The notes under the pieces are model-generated. The model worked only from the letters and a program-made list of their open reading frames with translations. It made no database searches and was not told the origin of the DNA. A program made the translations under genes and the position numbers. Positions 22,797 through 34,700 of a DNA stretch of 64,000 nucleotides are shown in pieces (position 1 is the stretch's first letter; each line of letters opens with the position of its first letter). The stretch is from Dasypus novemcinctus. Its lineage: Eukaryota > Chordata > Mammalia > Cingulata > Dasypodidae. The DNA is taken from positions 1,302,001 through 1,366,000 of the forward strand of contig NC_080699.1 in the NCBI RefSeq assembly GCF_030445035.2, in the 5' to 3' direction.

Positions 22797-25700
22797 GTGC
22801 GTAGCGACTGGCCCTGCCCTGCCCTGCCCTGCCCGGCCTTGCCCCGCGCTGCCCGGCCCTGCCCTGCCCGGCCCTGCCCTGCCCGGCCCGGCCCGGCCCG
22901 GCCCCGCGCTGCCCGGCCCCGCCCGACCCTGTGCTGGCCTGTCCAGTGCTGCCCTGCGCTGCCCGCCCCCCCCCCCCCATGCCCGGCAACGCCCCGCAAT
23001 GCCCAGCGGATGGTGCCGCCTCTGCGCGGGGCCCCTCGGCCGGGAGGGTTAGCGCCCGCGCCCGCAGCCTTGCTCGGGGGCCAGGTTTTCCTTCCAGGCA
23101 CCTTATCACAGGTGGTTACACAGATGAAACCTGGGCAGAGGACTGGAAAACAGCGACAGTTTTGCATCATCTGCCACCTCCTGAGTTTTAATTTCTGATT
23201 TGGTTTTACGTTGCCTTGTTCAAACAGAAGGACTTTCAGAAGTACCACGGAGTGGCACGTATTTAGTGCGATTTTGTGCTGCTCATTGACCTGTACGAAT
23301 GAGTAACTGCGAACTGATGTGGTTTAGGGTCTTAGTGGGCTCTTTGCTGGATTTAGGCAACTAGATCGGCTTGCCCTGCAAACAAGCGGCGCCTGTGCGG
23401 GCTGCGCACACCTGCCGTCGGGGAAAGCCCTGGCGTTGTGCCCTGGCTCCGGGAAAGCGCTCTCTCACCTTCGTTCACTTTTTGGCAGACTGAGATACAA
23501 TAGCTTCTTGAGCAAAGAGAAGTTACTGTGAAAAGAGAAATGAGAATGGGTCCCTCTGCCTGTTTTGTGAGCTAATTTTGGCATTTATTAAGGCGTGTCA
23601 CCAGCTGAGGGCGGCCAGGTGGTCTGGGCTACAAGTGTGTCCGCTTCGCAGGCCCCAGGCCGAGAGCCCGTGCCCCTCGGTAGCTGGCTGCATCACGTTC
23701 CTCCTGACTCTCAGCACCTCCGGGAACCGGCTGTATCCAGCTCGTGGTCAAGTCCAAGTCTGATGAAGGGGCGTCCTGGCAGGTTGTCCCCTCTCTTACT
23801 GGAACGGGCAGTCTCTTCTCACCCCACGAGGCTCTTGCCTGCACTTCCCTAGCTGTGGTGCTCTAATAACTTTGGACACGATGTTGTCCTTATCTTCTGA
23901 TAACCTTTTGATTTATGACTTGACTTCTTAAGTACGAACAAAACAAAACATTTTCGTTGTTGTTGCCCATTTTAGCCAACACCTGCTGACCTTAGCGACA
24001 ACGAGGCGTCCCCTGGCAGTGGCCACGCGGGAACAAGCGGCATCTCACAGAAAGGTAAGTGCCAGGCCAGGTGGAGCAAGGGCTGCTGAGTCCAGCAGCA
24101 GTACCCCTTGAGCGCCCGCTTCTCTTTTGTCCAGGGACCCCCTTTTGTCCTGTTTCTTTTGAGACTCCCTAATTTGCAGTCTGCTGCTGAAATTTCCTGA
24201 CTGATGGAATCCATGGTTTTTTAGATCTTTCTGGGGAATGTTGAAAAAATACTTCAAAATGCTTTACGACATATTAATGCGAAATACGATGTATTTTAGG
24301 TACAGATGACGTAACTTCTGGTGATGTTGGACATACCTCCAGGGAAGGAGTTGGAAAAATCAGGCGAGGCCTCCTCGATTTGGATGTCTGTACTAGAGAG
24401 AAACTGGCCCATGTGAGAGAGTGTAAAACAGGTACCCAGTCTTCACGGTGCTTGCCCTTTTAAATGTCATGAAATCTTGCTTAAGGGTTTTTAATTTTTA
24501 GATCTAAAGTCAGCAAGTTCATGTATTCACTCAACAGGTGTTTATTGAACATTTGCTGTATTCAAGGCATGGTCTAGGCATTTTATCTTCTTCAGCCTTA
24601 ATTTTCTTTTGTTAATAGAAATAATAACCTTTTCTCCCAAATCACATCTCGCCCATGGAAAGGAATTTCTCCTTACATCTAGGGTGGCGATTCAAAAGGA
24701 TGCTTCATCTCTTTCCCAGCCCTTTTCCCATTCAGGGCACGATCATGGCATACATCACAAATTGTTTCCCTGGGGGCCAGCTCACCCCCGAAATTGCACG
24801 CAGAGCAGGGTATGTGCGTTTTATGGGTAGTAGGTGTGTTGTTTTCATTGGCTTCTCAAAAGGCTGGGACTCCCTCCCAAAAGTTACGGCTCAGTGATGC
24901 AGATCAGTGTTTTTCAGACATTTTAAAAAATCATGCCTCAGGGTAAGAAAAGGTATATTATTATTCAGCACACACATCCAGATAACACACCGCTGGAGCA
25001 GAAGCTTCGTGAAATTGTGCTTTCTTTCCTACATGCAAAGCGCGCTGGTGCCCTTTCTTCTATGTAGTCTTTCGTTAAAATCTGGTTCAAACCACTTAGT
25101 GCCGCACACGTGGGCCATGGCTGCAGTTTTAAAATACCAGTTACCGCTAAGAGCCTGGTTAGCTGTGACTTGTAGCATGACATTGCTCTTTGTCTATTAA
25201 TATGAACAATGAAAATATTGCTTTTAAGAATCTGAGAGCATAAAAGAAAACTTTTCTTTAACTGAAAAAGCATCATGATGACTTGTTCCTGCCAGACATA
25301 TACCATGGGTCGGGGCTGGGAACTGCCAAGGCATATAGGGGACTGTTTTTTTTTTTTAAGAGAATTTGCACATTTACATAAAAATCATGCAGAAAGTACA
25401 GAGTTCCCATATTCCTCTCCACATGCAGTTTTCCTTGTTACTAATGCTTTGTTTTAGTGTGGTACTCTTACTACAATTAATGAAACAATATTATTATAAT
25501 TCTATTATTAACTATAGTCCATAGTTTATTTTAGGGTTCACTGTGTTGTATAGATCTATGGTTTTTAAAAATTCTTATGTGATAACATACATGCAACCTA
25601 AACTTTCCCCTTCTAACCATATTCAAATACCCAATTCACTGGTGCTGATTGCACTCAGTGCTGTGCTAACATCACCAATGTCCATCGCCAAAATTTTCCA

Positions 25701-28700
25701 TCCCCTCAAACAGAAACTCTATACCAATTAAGCATGAACCCCCCATTTCCACCCCCACCCAAGCCCTGGTAATCTGGATTCTAATTTCTGGCTCTGTAAA
25801 TGTGCACATGCTGATTCTTTCATGAAGCGAGATCATACAGCATCTGTCCTTTGTGTCCAGCTTATTTCACTCACACGATGTCTGCAAGTTTCATTCATGT
25901 TGTCACAAATCAGAACTTTATTCTTTGTTAGGACTGAAAAAATAGTCCACTGTGTGGATCTGTCACATTTTGTTTGTCCATTCACCTGTGGATGGCCTCT
26001 TAGGTTGCTTCCATCTTTTGGCATTTGTGAGTAAAACCACTTCACTGTGAACACACGTGTGCCAGTATCTGTTTGCATCCCTGATTTCAATTCTTTTGGG
26101 TATTCAGTAGACTGAGATTGCTGGGCCATGTGATAAGACTGTAGTTTTAGTAGTTGCCCTTCTAGTAGGTGTAAAGTGGTCCTTGTGGTTTGGGTTTGCA
26201 CTTCCCTAATGGCTAATTTTTTTTTTAATTTTTAAATTTTTTAAATATTTATTTTTCTCCCCTTCCCCCCATTGTCTGCCCCCTGTGTCCATTCGCTGTG
26301 TGTTCTTCTATGTCCTCCTGCATTGTCAGGCAGCACTGGGAAACTGTGTCTCTTTTTTGTTGTGTCGTTTGGTGTGTCAGCTCTCTGTGCGGCGCCATTC
26401 CTGGGTGTGCTGCACTTTTTTTCACGTGGGGTGGCTCTCCTTGCGGGGTCCACTTCTTGCGCTTGGGGCACACCTACCTGGGGGTACCCCTGCGTGGCAC
26501 AGCACTCCTTGTGCGTGGCAGCACTGTGCGTGGGCCAGCTCACTGCATGGGTCAGGAGGCCCTGGGTTTGAACCCTGGACCCTCCGTATGGTAGGCAGAC
26601 ACTATCATATGAGCCACATCTGCTTCCCTTGATGAAGTTCAGTTTATCTATTTTCAGTTTTGTTATTTGTGCTCTTGGTGTCAAGTCTAAGAATTCGCTA
26701 ATACAAAGTCTTGAGATAGTTCCCTATGTTTTCTTCTAAGAGTTTTTAGTTTTGGCTTATATTTAGGTTGTTGATCCATTCTGAGTTAATTTTTGGTGTG
26801 GTGTGAGGTAGAGGTCCACTTCTTTTGCATGTGGGTGTACAGTTTTCCCAGGTCCATTTGTTGAAGAGGCTTTTTTTTCCCCGTTGAGTAGACATGGTGC
26901 TCTTGTCAAAAATCAGCCGGGGGAAGTGGATGTGGCTCAAGTGATTGAGCTCCCGCTTACCACATGGGAGGTTCCAGGTTCGGTTCCCAGTTCCTCCTGG
27001 AGAGAATGAGCAAGGTGGTGAGCTGATGCAACAAGATGGCGCAATGAGAAACACAAGGAGAAGACATAATGAGAGATACAACGAAGCAGGAAGCAGAGGT
27101 GGCTCAAGTGATTAGGCGCCTACTTCCCACACGGGAGGTCCCAGGTTCAGTTCATGGTGCCTCCTGAAAAAAAAAGGAAGATGAGCACATAATGAACAGA
27201 CACAGTGAGTGTGAGCAATGACGAATGGGAAGAAATCAATTAAAAATAAATAAATTGGAGGGAAGCGGATGTGGCTCAAGCAGTTGGGTGCCCACCTACC
27301 ACATGGGAGGTTCCAGGTTCAGTTCCCTGTGCCTCCTAAAGAAGACGAGCAGGACAGCAAGCTGATGCGACTGGCTGGCGTGGTGAGCCGGAGCAACAAG
27401 ATGATGCAGTGAGATGACACCACAAAATGACACAAGATGATGCGACAAAGCGATGACACAAGATGATGACAGACACAGAACAGACATGAGCGCAGAACAA
27501 CAAGGCGGGGGAGAAATAAATAAAATACTAAAATCAGTTTGGGAGCAGAGGTGGCTCAAGCAATTGTGCGCCCTCCTCCCACATGGAAAGTCCTGGGTTT
27601 GGTTTCTGGTGCCTCCTAAAGAAAAAACAAGCAGACAACAAGCAAAAAACAATGAGCAAAAAAACCATGAGCAGACAACGAGCAACAACAATGAGGAAAC
27701 AGATGAAGGAGGCTTGGGGGGTGGGACTCTGTGGGCCGCATTGCGGGGGTTTATTTCTGGACTCTCAGTTCAGTTCCGCCGGTCTGTGTGTCACACATGA
27801 TACTTTTTTCCCCTCACCACCTCTGGGCTCATGTTTCCACTTTGTTCATGAGGAAAGCAAAGGTGCACCTGTTTCGTATTGTTCTTTCCTAGAAGACAAA
27901 AACTGGTGATTCCCCACGGGGAGAAGCGAAAGTCCTCCTTGGTGCCCTCTGGAGTCTCACCTGGGCAGAGCTTACACCTTCCTGACCTCTGGCCCCACCC
28001 TCCTTTCCTCCTGTAAACCTGTAAGATGGGAGTGACAATTCCGTGGTGGGCGGGTTCCGGGAAGCGCACGTGGGCTCTCTGTGCCTGCAGGAACTAGAGC
28101 CCACCAAGCTGCCTCCACGCAGGAAAGGGCCTGGCTCCGCTCTCCCCCCTTCCCTGGACCTGGTGCCTCAGCAGGACAGGCCTGCAGCCTGCACACTGGT
28201 GGGAAACAGGATTTTCGGAATACAGTAACTTGATTATCTGAGTTAGGAGAGGTCGAGGATGGCATTCATGGAAAGAACTGGGCGGTTTCTTTACAATCGG
28301 AGCAGCACCTGAAAACACCGCTCAGGCGGATCTGAGCTGCAGAGTCGAGCTGGGAGGCTTGAGGGCGAGTCCTGGGGAAGCCGCGCTCAGGGGAGCCTCT
28401 TGCCCCCGAAGGCCAGCGTCTGCCGCGGGCTCTGAGAGGAGCCTGCTCCGTCCGTCTTCTCTTGACTCCCAGCGGTGCTTTCAGGACTGCAGAAGGTTCT
28501 GGGGGGAGGGGGGAGGGCTTGTTCCATCCCTGAACAGGAGTCCTCGTTTTTCAACTACGACTATGTGTATGCAAAATACAGGTTTTTTAAACAATGCAGT
28601 TACTATTAACATGGGGTGATTTTGTAAAAAATTTTTCTTCTGTTTCCTTAGGTTCCAGTGGAATACCTGTGAAGCTGGTCACAAATCTCTTTAATTTAGA

Positions 28701-31700
28701 TTTGCCGGAGGACTGGCAGCTATACCAGTATCATGTGACCTTTGTTCCAGATTTAGCCTCTCGAAGGCTGAGAATTGCCTTGCTTTATCGCCATAGTGAG
28801 CTTTCCAACAAAGCAAAAGCATTTGATGGTGTCATGCTTTTTCTCTCACAAAAGCTCAAAGAAAAGGTATAGTACGATTTATTTTTTTGCTGTATGTATG
28901 TCACATGTATATTTATACAATTATATACATTTAAAGAGTTGATTTTTCTGACATTTGGAATGAGTGTTTCCCTCACTCCTTTCTTCAAAACCATTCCCTT
29001 GCTTGAAAACTAAAAGTCTTCCTATTTAAGACTCATCAGTAATTGATTTCTTAATTAAGAAGCTGATAGTCTGGCCTTTTAAAAACAAGAGCTGTGATGT
29101 GAGCACTGCTGTTCAGCTGCTTTTATTTGAGGCAGGTACTTGAAATGGGCATTTGACACTCCCCAAATCAGCAAGGCCCTGAGAGCATCTTTCAGCCTCT
29201 GGCTTGCCTTTAACTTGCTCTTGATTTATCACTTCCCTGCAATTGTGGCTCTATATGCAAATAACCTTACATCGATCGCTGATTTTAAAACGGCCATTTT
29301 TCCTTTTTCCTATATTCCAGTTTATGAAATATGAGTTATCTGTCAGTTTTAAGAGTTTTTTAATGGTGTACCCACTGGAAATGGCAATTGCACATTTCAT
29401 ATTCAGTATCCATTTTTGTATACCTTTAACATTTCAATCCTAAAATAAAGATGCTGGAATTGATATCTTGATCATATGCTTTGTTCCAAAACAAAATTAA
29501 AATTGCAACAAGAAAAAGAGACGCAGATTCTGTAGGAAAATTAAGCAGGGCATTGTGTTAAAACTTTATGCTTCTGTCCCCGTCCAGCGTAATCCTTCAG
29601 TTCAGCATTTTGAAAGGATGGTGTCAGTAGCACAGATTTAAGGCTTTAGACTTCAGGCAGATCTTTATGAATTTACTCAAGGAATGCTCTCCTGAGCACA
29701 CTTGGGGCCTTGATCCTTCTAGGAGATCCTGGGATTTATAGGAGCTACTCATGTGGTTATTTCTCTGAATCTGGAACTTTAACGTTAGAACATAAGGTTA
29801 AATATAAGAACTTGGAAAATCAGGATCTGTAACTTTAAAGCATTTTCATTCTTCAAAAGTCCCTTTTGATGCTTCAGTGTTTTGTCCTGTGACCACCAGA
29901 TGTTGACATGCTGATATGGCCTTTTCGACTAAAATGGTCTATTTCAAGTGTACAGTTGGAGCATCGTGTTCTTGTGGAAACGCGCGTGGTGCTAGCGTAG
30001 AGCCTCGGGTGTGTTGACTTTCTCCCGTGTACCCACAGAGCCACCCTGCTTCAGCTGTGCCTAAGCAGGGGAGAGAGGCTCGACTCTGCAGGTGACGGGG
30101 GAGGCTGTTGCTGTCCTCTCGTTAAAACGAGTGTGCGGCACGTGCCAAGCTCCTCTCGTTTTGGGGCCTGGAGTCGAACGAGGAGGCGGAGAGTGGGGCG
30201 ACTGCTGAGACGTGGTGTGACGAGCAGCCTGTCCGTTTAGTTCCCAGCACGGGCGACGCCTGCACAGCTGCGGCTGCCTCGTGCTCCGCAGCCTGTGAAC
30301 GGCACCAGGGGCAAGAGGACGTTGTGGCCTCGGGGAGCACCGCCTTCTCACCTCTTCCCTGACCTCAGGGTTTGCCCGGGCCTCACCCTGCTCCCCACCG
30401 TCCCCCCCACACTTCAGTGGCTGATTTCAGTTGAAACGGCCCCTCCACGCGCCCTGGCTCCCCTCCCACACGGCGCCGGGAGTCTGTCCCCCAGCCCCTC
30501 GGGGCCCCGGGCCGCGCTGCTCTCGCTCTGGCCACCTGCACCTTTCCCCGTGCGCCGGGTGCGCTTCCACGGGGCCCCAGGTGCCCGGCGTGGCGTTACC
30601 TCCAGGGAGGAAACGGGTAAATGAGAGTTTCTTCTTCTCAAGAAGCTCCAGTTTTGCTTCGAGGCCGAGCCCCACGCGGGAGCCGTGGGCAGTGCGGCGT
30701 GGGCCTGGGGACGGTCACTCTGCTGGGCCGGCGCTGCCCGAGTCCCCGGCAGGCACTCCCTGGAGGAGCCCAGCATGTCTCGAGTGGATGGGACACAGCC
30801 GTGCGCCCATGGCAGCTGTGCGCACGCTCAGGCCGCGTCGGTGGTGCGCTCTGCTGCCCTTGACCTGCTCGCTCCCATGTAGCCCTCACAGCGGGGGTGC
30901 AGAGGCTGGGGACGCCCCGAGGTTGCCACTGGAGTTTGCGGGGTGCAGCAGTGACTTCCAATGGGGACGGGGGCCCTCCTGGAGGGAGTGACGGTCTCTG
31001 GAGCGGGACTTGGGGCGCAGGAGCGGGTGGGGCGCTCCCCAGGCAGAGGAAAGAAGGCGGGAAGGGGCAGCGATGGCAGGGAGCCTGCTGTGGTGGGTCG
31101 TGGTCCTCGTGGCCCAGGGGCAGGGGGGGATTGGGGGCTTCAGGTGTGCTGGGGAGTGGAGCCTGTTCCCTGGGTCCCCAAAGCCCCCGTGAGAGAGACC
31201 TCATCAGAGCGTGTCGCTCCAGCTCCGCCCTCGTCCCCTGCCCGCTTCTCAGGGGGACCCAGAGACCAGCCCAGCCCGTGGGGCTGACTTGGGCAGGAGG
31301 GAGATGGGCCGGGGGTGAGGCGGGCAGGAGGGGAGGCGGGCAGAGGGCGAGGTGGACAGGGGTCAGGGTGGGCTGGGGGGCAGGGTGGGCCAGGGGCGAG
31401 GCAGGCAGCAGCAGGCCCTGCTTGGTGCTTCCCCTGCGGTGTCTCGTTGAATCTCCGTGACCTGCCGCCCTCGGGCAGGCGAGGAAGGTCTTAAGGGGGC
31501 AGCGAGGACCTGGCTGCAGGTCAGGGCCGCCCGAGGAGAGGCCTGGCTCGGTCAGACCCCAGCCTGGAGGTGGACGCGCTGCGGCCAGTGGGCGGAGGGG
31601 AGGAAGGGTACGGGGGGTCCGCGGGTCCAGCTGTGGACGCAGGAGGTGCCCGTGGCGGTAGCGTTGGGTGGGCGAAGTGGCTGGGACGGGGGCGATGGCA

Positions 31701-34700
31701 CACGGGAGCGTGCGGGTCAGGGGGTGGCGCCACCGACGCGACCTGCTCCCCGCCCCCTCGTGGTCCTGCTCGAGCCCCCGCCTCCCACAGCCTCCTGGAG
31801 GGGGGTGAGCAACACCTCCGCAGCCCACCTCCATCCTCCCCAGGGAAGGCGCCCCGGGCCCGCGCTCGTTCCATGCACAGGCTCCTCCCGCCGAGCACGC
31901 CTGGGTCAGCCAAACACAGTCAAGGCCACGTCCAACCCTGGGTAGGGGGAGCGCACAAGGCGTCCCTTCTCATGAACTGACCTCTGCAGTTCTGACGCTT
32001 TTGAAAACTCCCCGGCCATCGATGGGCACTTACGGCCTATTTGTTCCTTCTTTTATCTCGTCGTTTTCTTGTTCTCCTGAGCCCTGGCTGTGCAGCTGGG
32101 ACTGATGGACGCCGGGCCTGGCCCTTGACGCTGCTCGGCCGTCGCTCTGGGCGAGAGCCGCCGGGCTTCCTCGGGCCCTTCGCAGCGGCGGTGACCTCCG
32201 ACCGCCCCCCTGCTCTCCTGGGTGGGAGGCGCCATGATCCTGGAGCGCAGGCTGCCCAGCCGGCTTGGGGGGTCCTTGAGGCCCCAAAAGTGGGCACGCT
32301 GTGCACACTGCTGTGGACACGGAAGCGAGTGGGAGTTCTCTAACTTTCAGACTCTCGGCGTCCTGTGTGGCTCCCCTCCCCACCCAGGTCAAGGACCACT
32401 GCTCCGGGATTCTCCTTGGATCGAGACTTTGAACGACGACTCCAGCTTCGATTCTTCCTTAGGAAGTTAATAGATGGGAGCAGATGTGGCTCAAGCGGTT
32501 GGGCACCTGCCTCCCACACAGGTCATGAATTCAGTTCCCGGCTTCTCCTGAGAAAACAGAAACAAACAACAAGCAAACGACAAAACCCCCTCGAGAGATG
32601 ATGTGGCTCAGTGGTTGAGTGCTGGCTTCCCACATATGAGGTCCTGGGTTCAATCCCTGGCCCTGGTACTTTGGAAAAAAAAATGAGGAGAGATTTGTTC
32701 ATTTTCTAGGATTAGCAAGATAGAAGAACCTCTAAACGTGTTGTAACAATCAGTTTGTTGATCACATACCAACACCTGCAAGCTTGTTGCTGTTAATTTG
32801 CATTAAATTGCAGTGACTTTCTAATATCTATGCTCTGCACATTTGGGCATAATCTGTAAATTGCATTTTTTTCTCTCCCCTCCCCGCTCCAGTTGTCTGT
32901 TCACTGTGTCTATTTGCTGCGTGTTCTTCTTTGTCTGCTTCTGTTGTTGTCAGCAGCACAGGAATTTGTGTTTCTTTTTGTTGCATCATCTTGCTGCATT
33001 AGCTCTCTATGTGTGCGGTGCCATTCCTGGGCAGGCTGCACTTTCCTTCACGCTGGGCAGCTCTCCTTATGGGGTGCACTCCTTGCGCGTGGGGCTCCCC
33101 AGCACGGGGGACACCCCTGTGTGGCACGGCACTCCTTGCACGCATGAGCACTGCGCATGGGCCAGCTCCACACGGGTCAAGGAGGCCCGGGGTTTGAACC
33201 GTGGACCTCCCATGTGGTGGACGGATGCCCTAACCACTGGGCCAAGTCCGCTTCCTAGATGGCATATTAACTACTTCTTTTCCCAGGTCACAGAATTATC
33301 AAGTGAAACTCAAAGAGGCGAGATTGTGAAGATTACGGTCACTCTGACGAGGGAGCTGCCGAAAACTTCCCCTGTGTGCATCCAGGTTTTCAATATCATC
33401 TTCAAAAAGTGAGCTAGTTTAAATGCGGATTTATTTCAGGCTAACGGTGCATTTAAGTGTAGACTGTGGGTGTTAAAAGGGTCAGCCACTTTGTGGCCAG
33501 CGTGCCAGCAGCCCTGCCGTCTCAGGGACAGCTTGTCCTGCACTATCCCAGGAGCCCCTTACACACATGGCCAGTTGTGCGCCACGCCCTTCCACACGTG
33601 GGCAGTTGTGTACCACGCCCCTTACACACTCGGGCAGTCGTGTACCACGCCCCACACACTTGGGCAGTCGTGCCCCACTCCCTTACACACTCGGGCAGCT
33701 GTGTACCACATCTTACACATGGGCAGTCGTGTGCCACGCCACCCGTCACAGGTTCTTGCCTGTGCAAAGGGCTGTGATCCAGAGTTAGTCAAGCTGAAAC
33801 CAAAAACTTGTCTCCCCGGAGCCGGGTGCCTCTTCCTTGTCCTTTTTTTTTTTTTTTTGTTCTCCTGCATCCCAGATTTACAGCCCAGCGTGTTTGCTTT
33901 AGTAGGTGAAGGACCGTTTTCCCTCACGCCCTGATTTGGGACGTGGCAGGGCGCCGTCTTCTCTGCCTTTCAGGCGCGGGGCAGAGGGAGCTGAGGGGGG
34001 CTGTGGGGGCTGAGGGGGGCTGAGGGGAGCCGTCCGGTGTCTCCTCAGACTGGGCTGGGGTCCCTTCAACCTCATCTGGGGGTGGATTGCGACAAAACGC
34101 AGATCCCTGGCTCCTCAGCAGACCCAGTAGATTGGAATTTTCCTGGAAAAATCTACATTTCCGCATGGCACGAGGGTACTGAAGGCTACCGCGCTTCCTG
34201 CGTGCTGCGGACGTGGGGCGACAAGGTGCTGTGTCAGGGGCTGCGGTTGCACGTGGGGTCTGGCTCTGCTGAGTGGGCACGCGGGGACGGCCCCACTGCA
34301 GCATGCTGCTGGCCAGCGCTGACCCGACGCCGTGCCAAGCGTCCCGTCTCCCGGGCCGTGTCCGGCTCTCCAGGAGCCCGCCTGGCACTTGCCCTCCTGA
34401 GGCCGCGCTGGCGCAGCTCACGTGCGGAAGGCACTTTCCCTCCCAAAGCTCTTCCGCGTGAGGCGCAGGCGCGCTGCCACCTGCCGCGCTGATGAGGTGG
34501 GGCGAGGCTCCCACGCCGTGGGCACCCCCTGCGCCCCCTGCGCCCCCCTGCACGGGGGCATTTCAGGTTCCAAAGCTGGGTCCGTGCTGGGGGGGCAGCC
34601 GTGCTCTGGCCCGGCTTGCCTCGCCCACGGGGTGGCAAGTGCCCCCCAGCTTGCCTTTGCAGCGAAACAGAGACAGAGAGTCACCTCGGCGTGTGGTTCC

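Larger units (their letters stand above)
22250..23090. promoter_or_regulatory. CpG island / PIWIL4 promoter region
   Basis: Dense CpG around coding exon 1, with no TATA box. A CACGTG E-box lies at 22306-22311, about 400 bp upstream of the ATG. The transcription start cannot be fixed from sequence. Confidence 0.6.

Noticed and set aside
22388-23248. 286-codon minus-strand frame opposite PIWIL4 exon 1, a possible divergent gene
   Set aside because: Composed of Gly/Arg/Ala repeat translation across the GC pentanucleotide array. A divergent noncoding transcript is possible but not visible from sequence.
26919-27600. tRNA-like A and B boxes, possible tRNA genes
   Set aside because: They are SINE heads: no acceptor-stem pairing, followed by SINE bodies and A-rich tails.
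30638-31834. 398-codon minus-strand frame in intron 4
   Set aside because: Pro/Arg-rich translation of GC-rich intron DNA with no recognisable domain or splice structure.
33550-33755. Regularly spaced repeats resembling a CRISPR array
   Set aside because: Degenerate direct minisatellite without unique spacers, in a mammalian intron.
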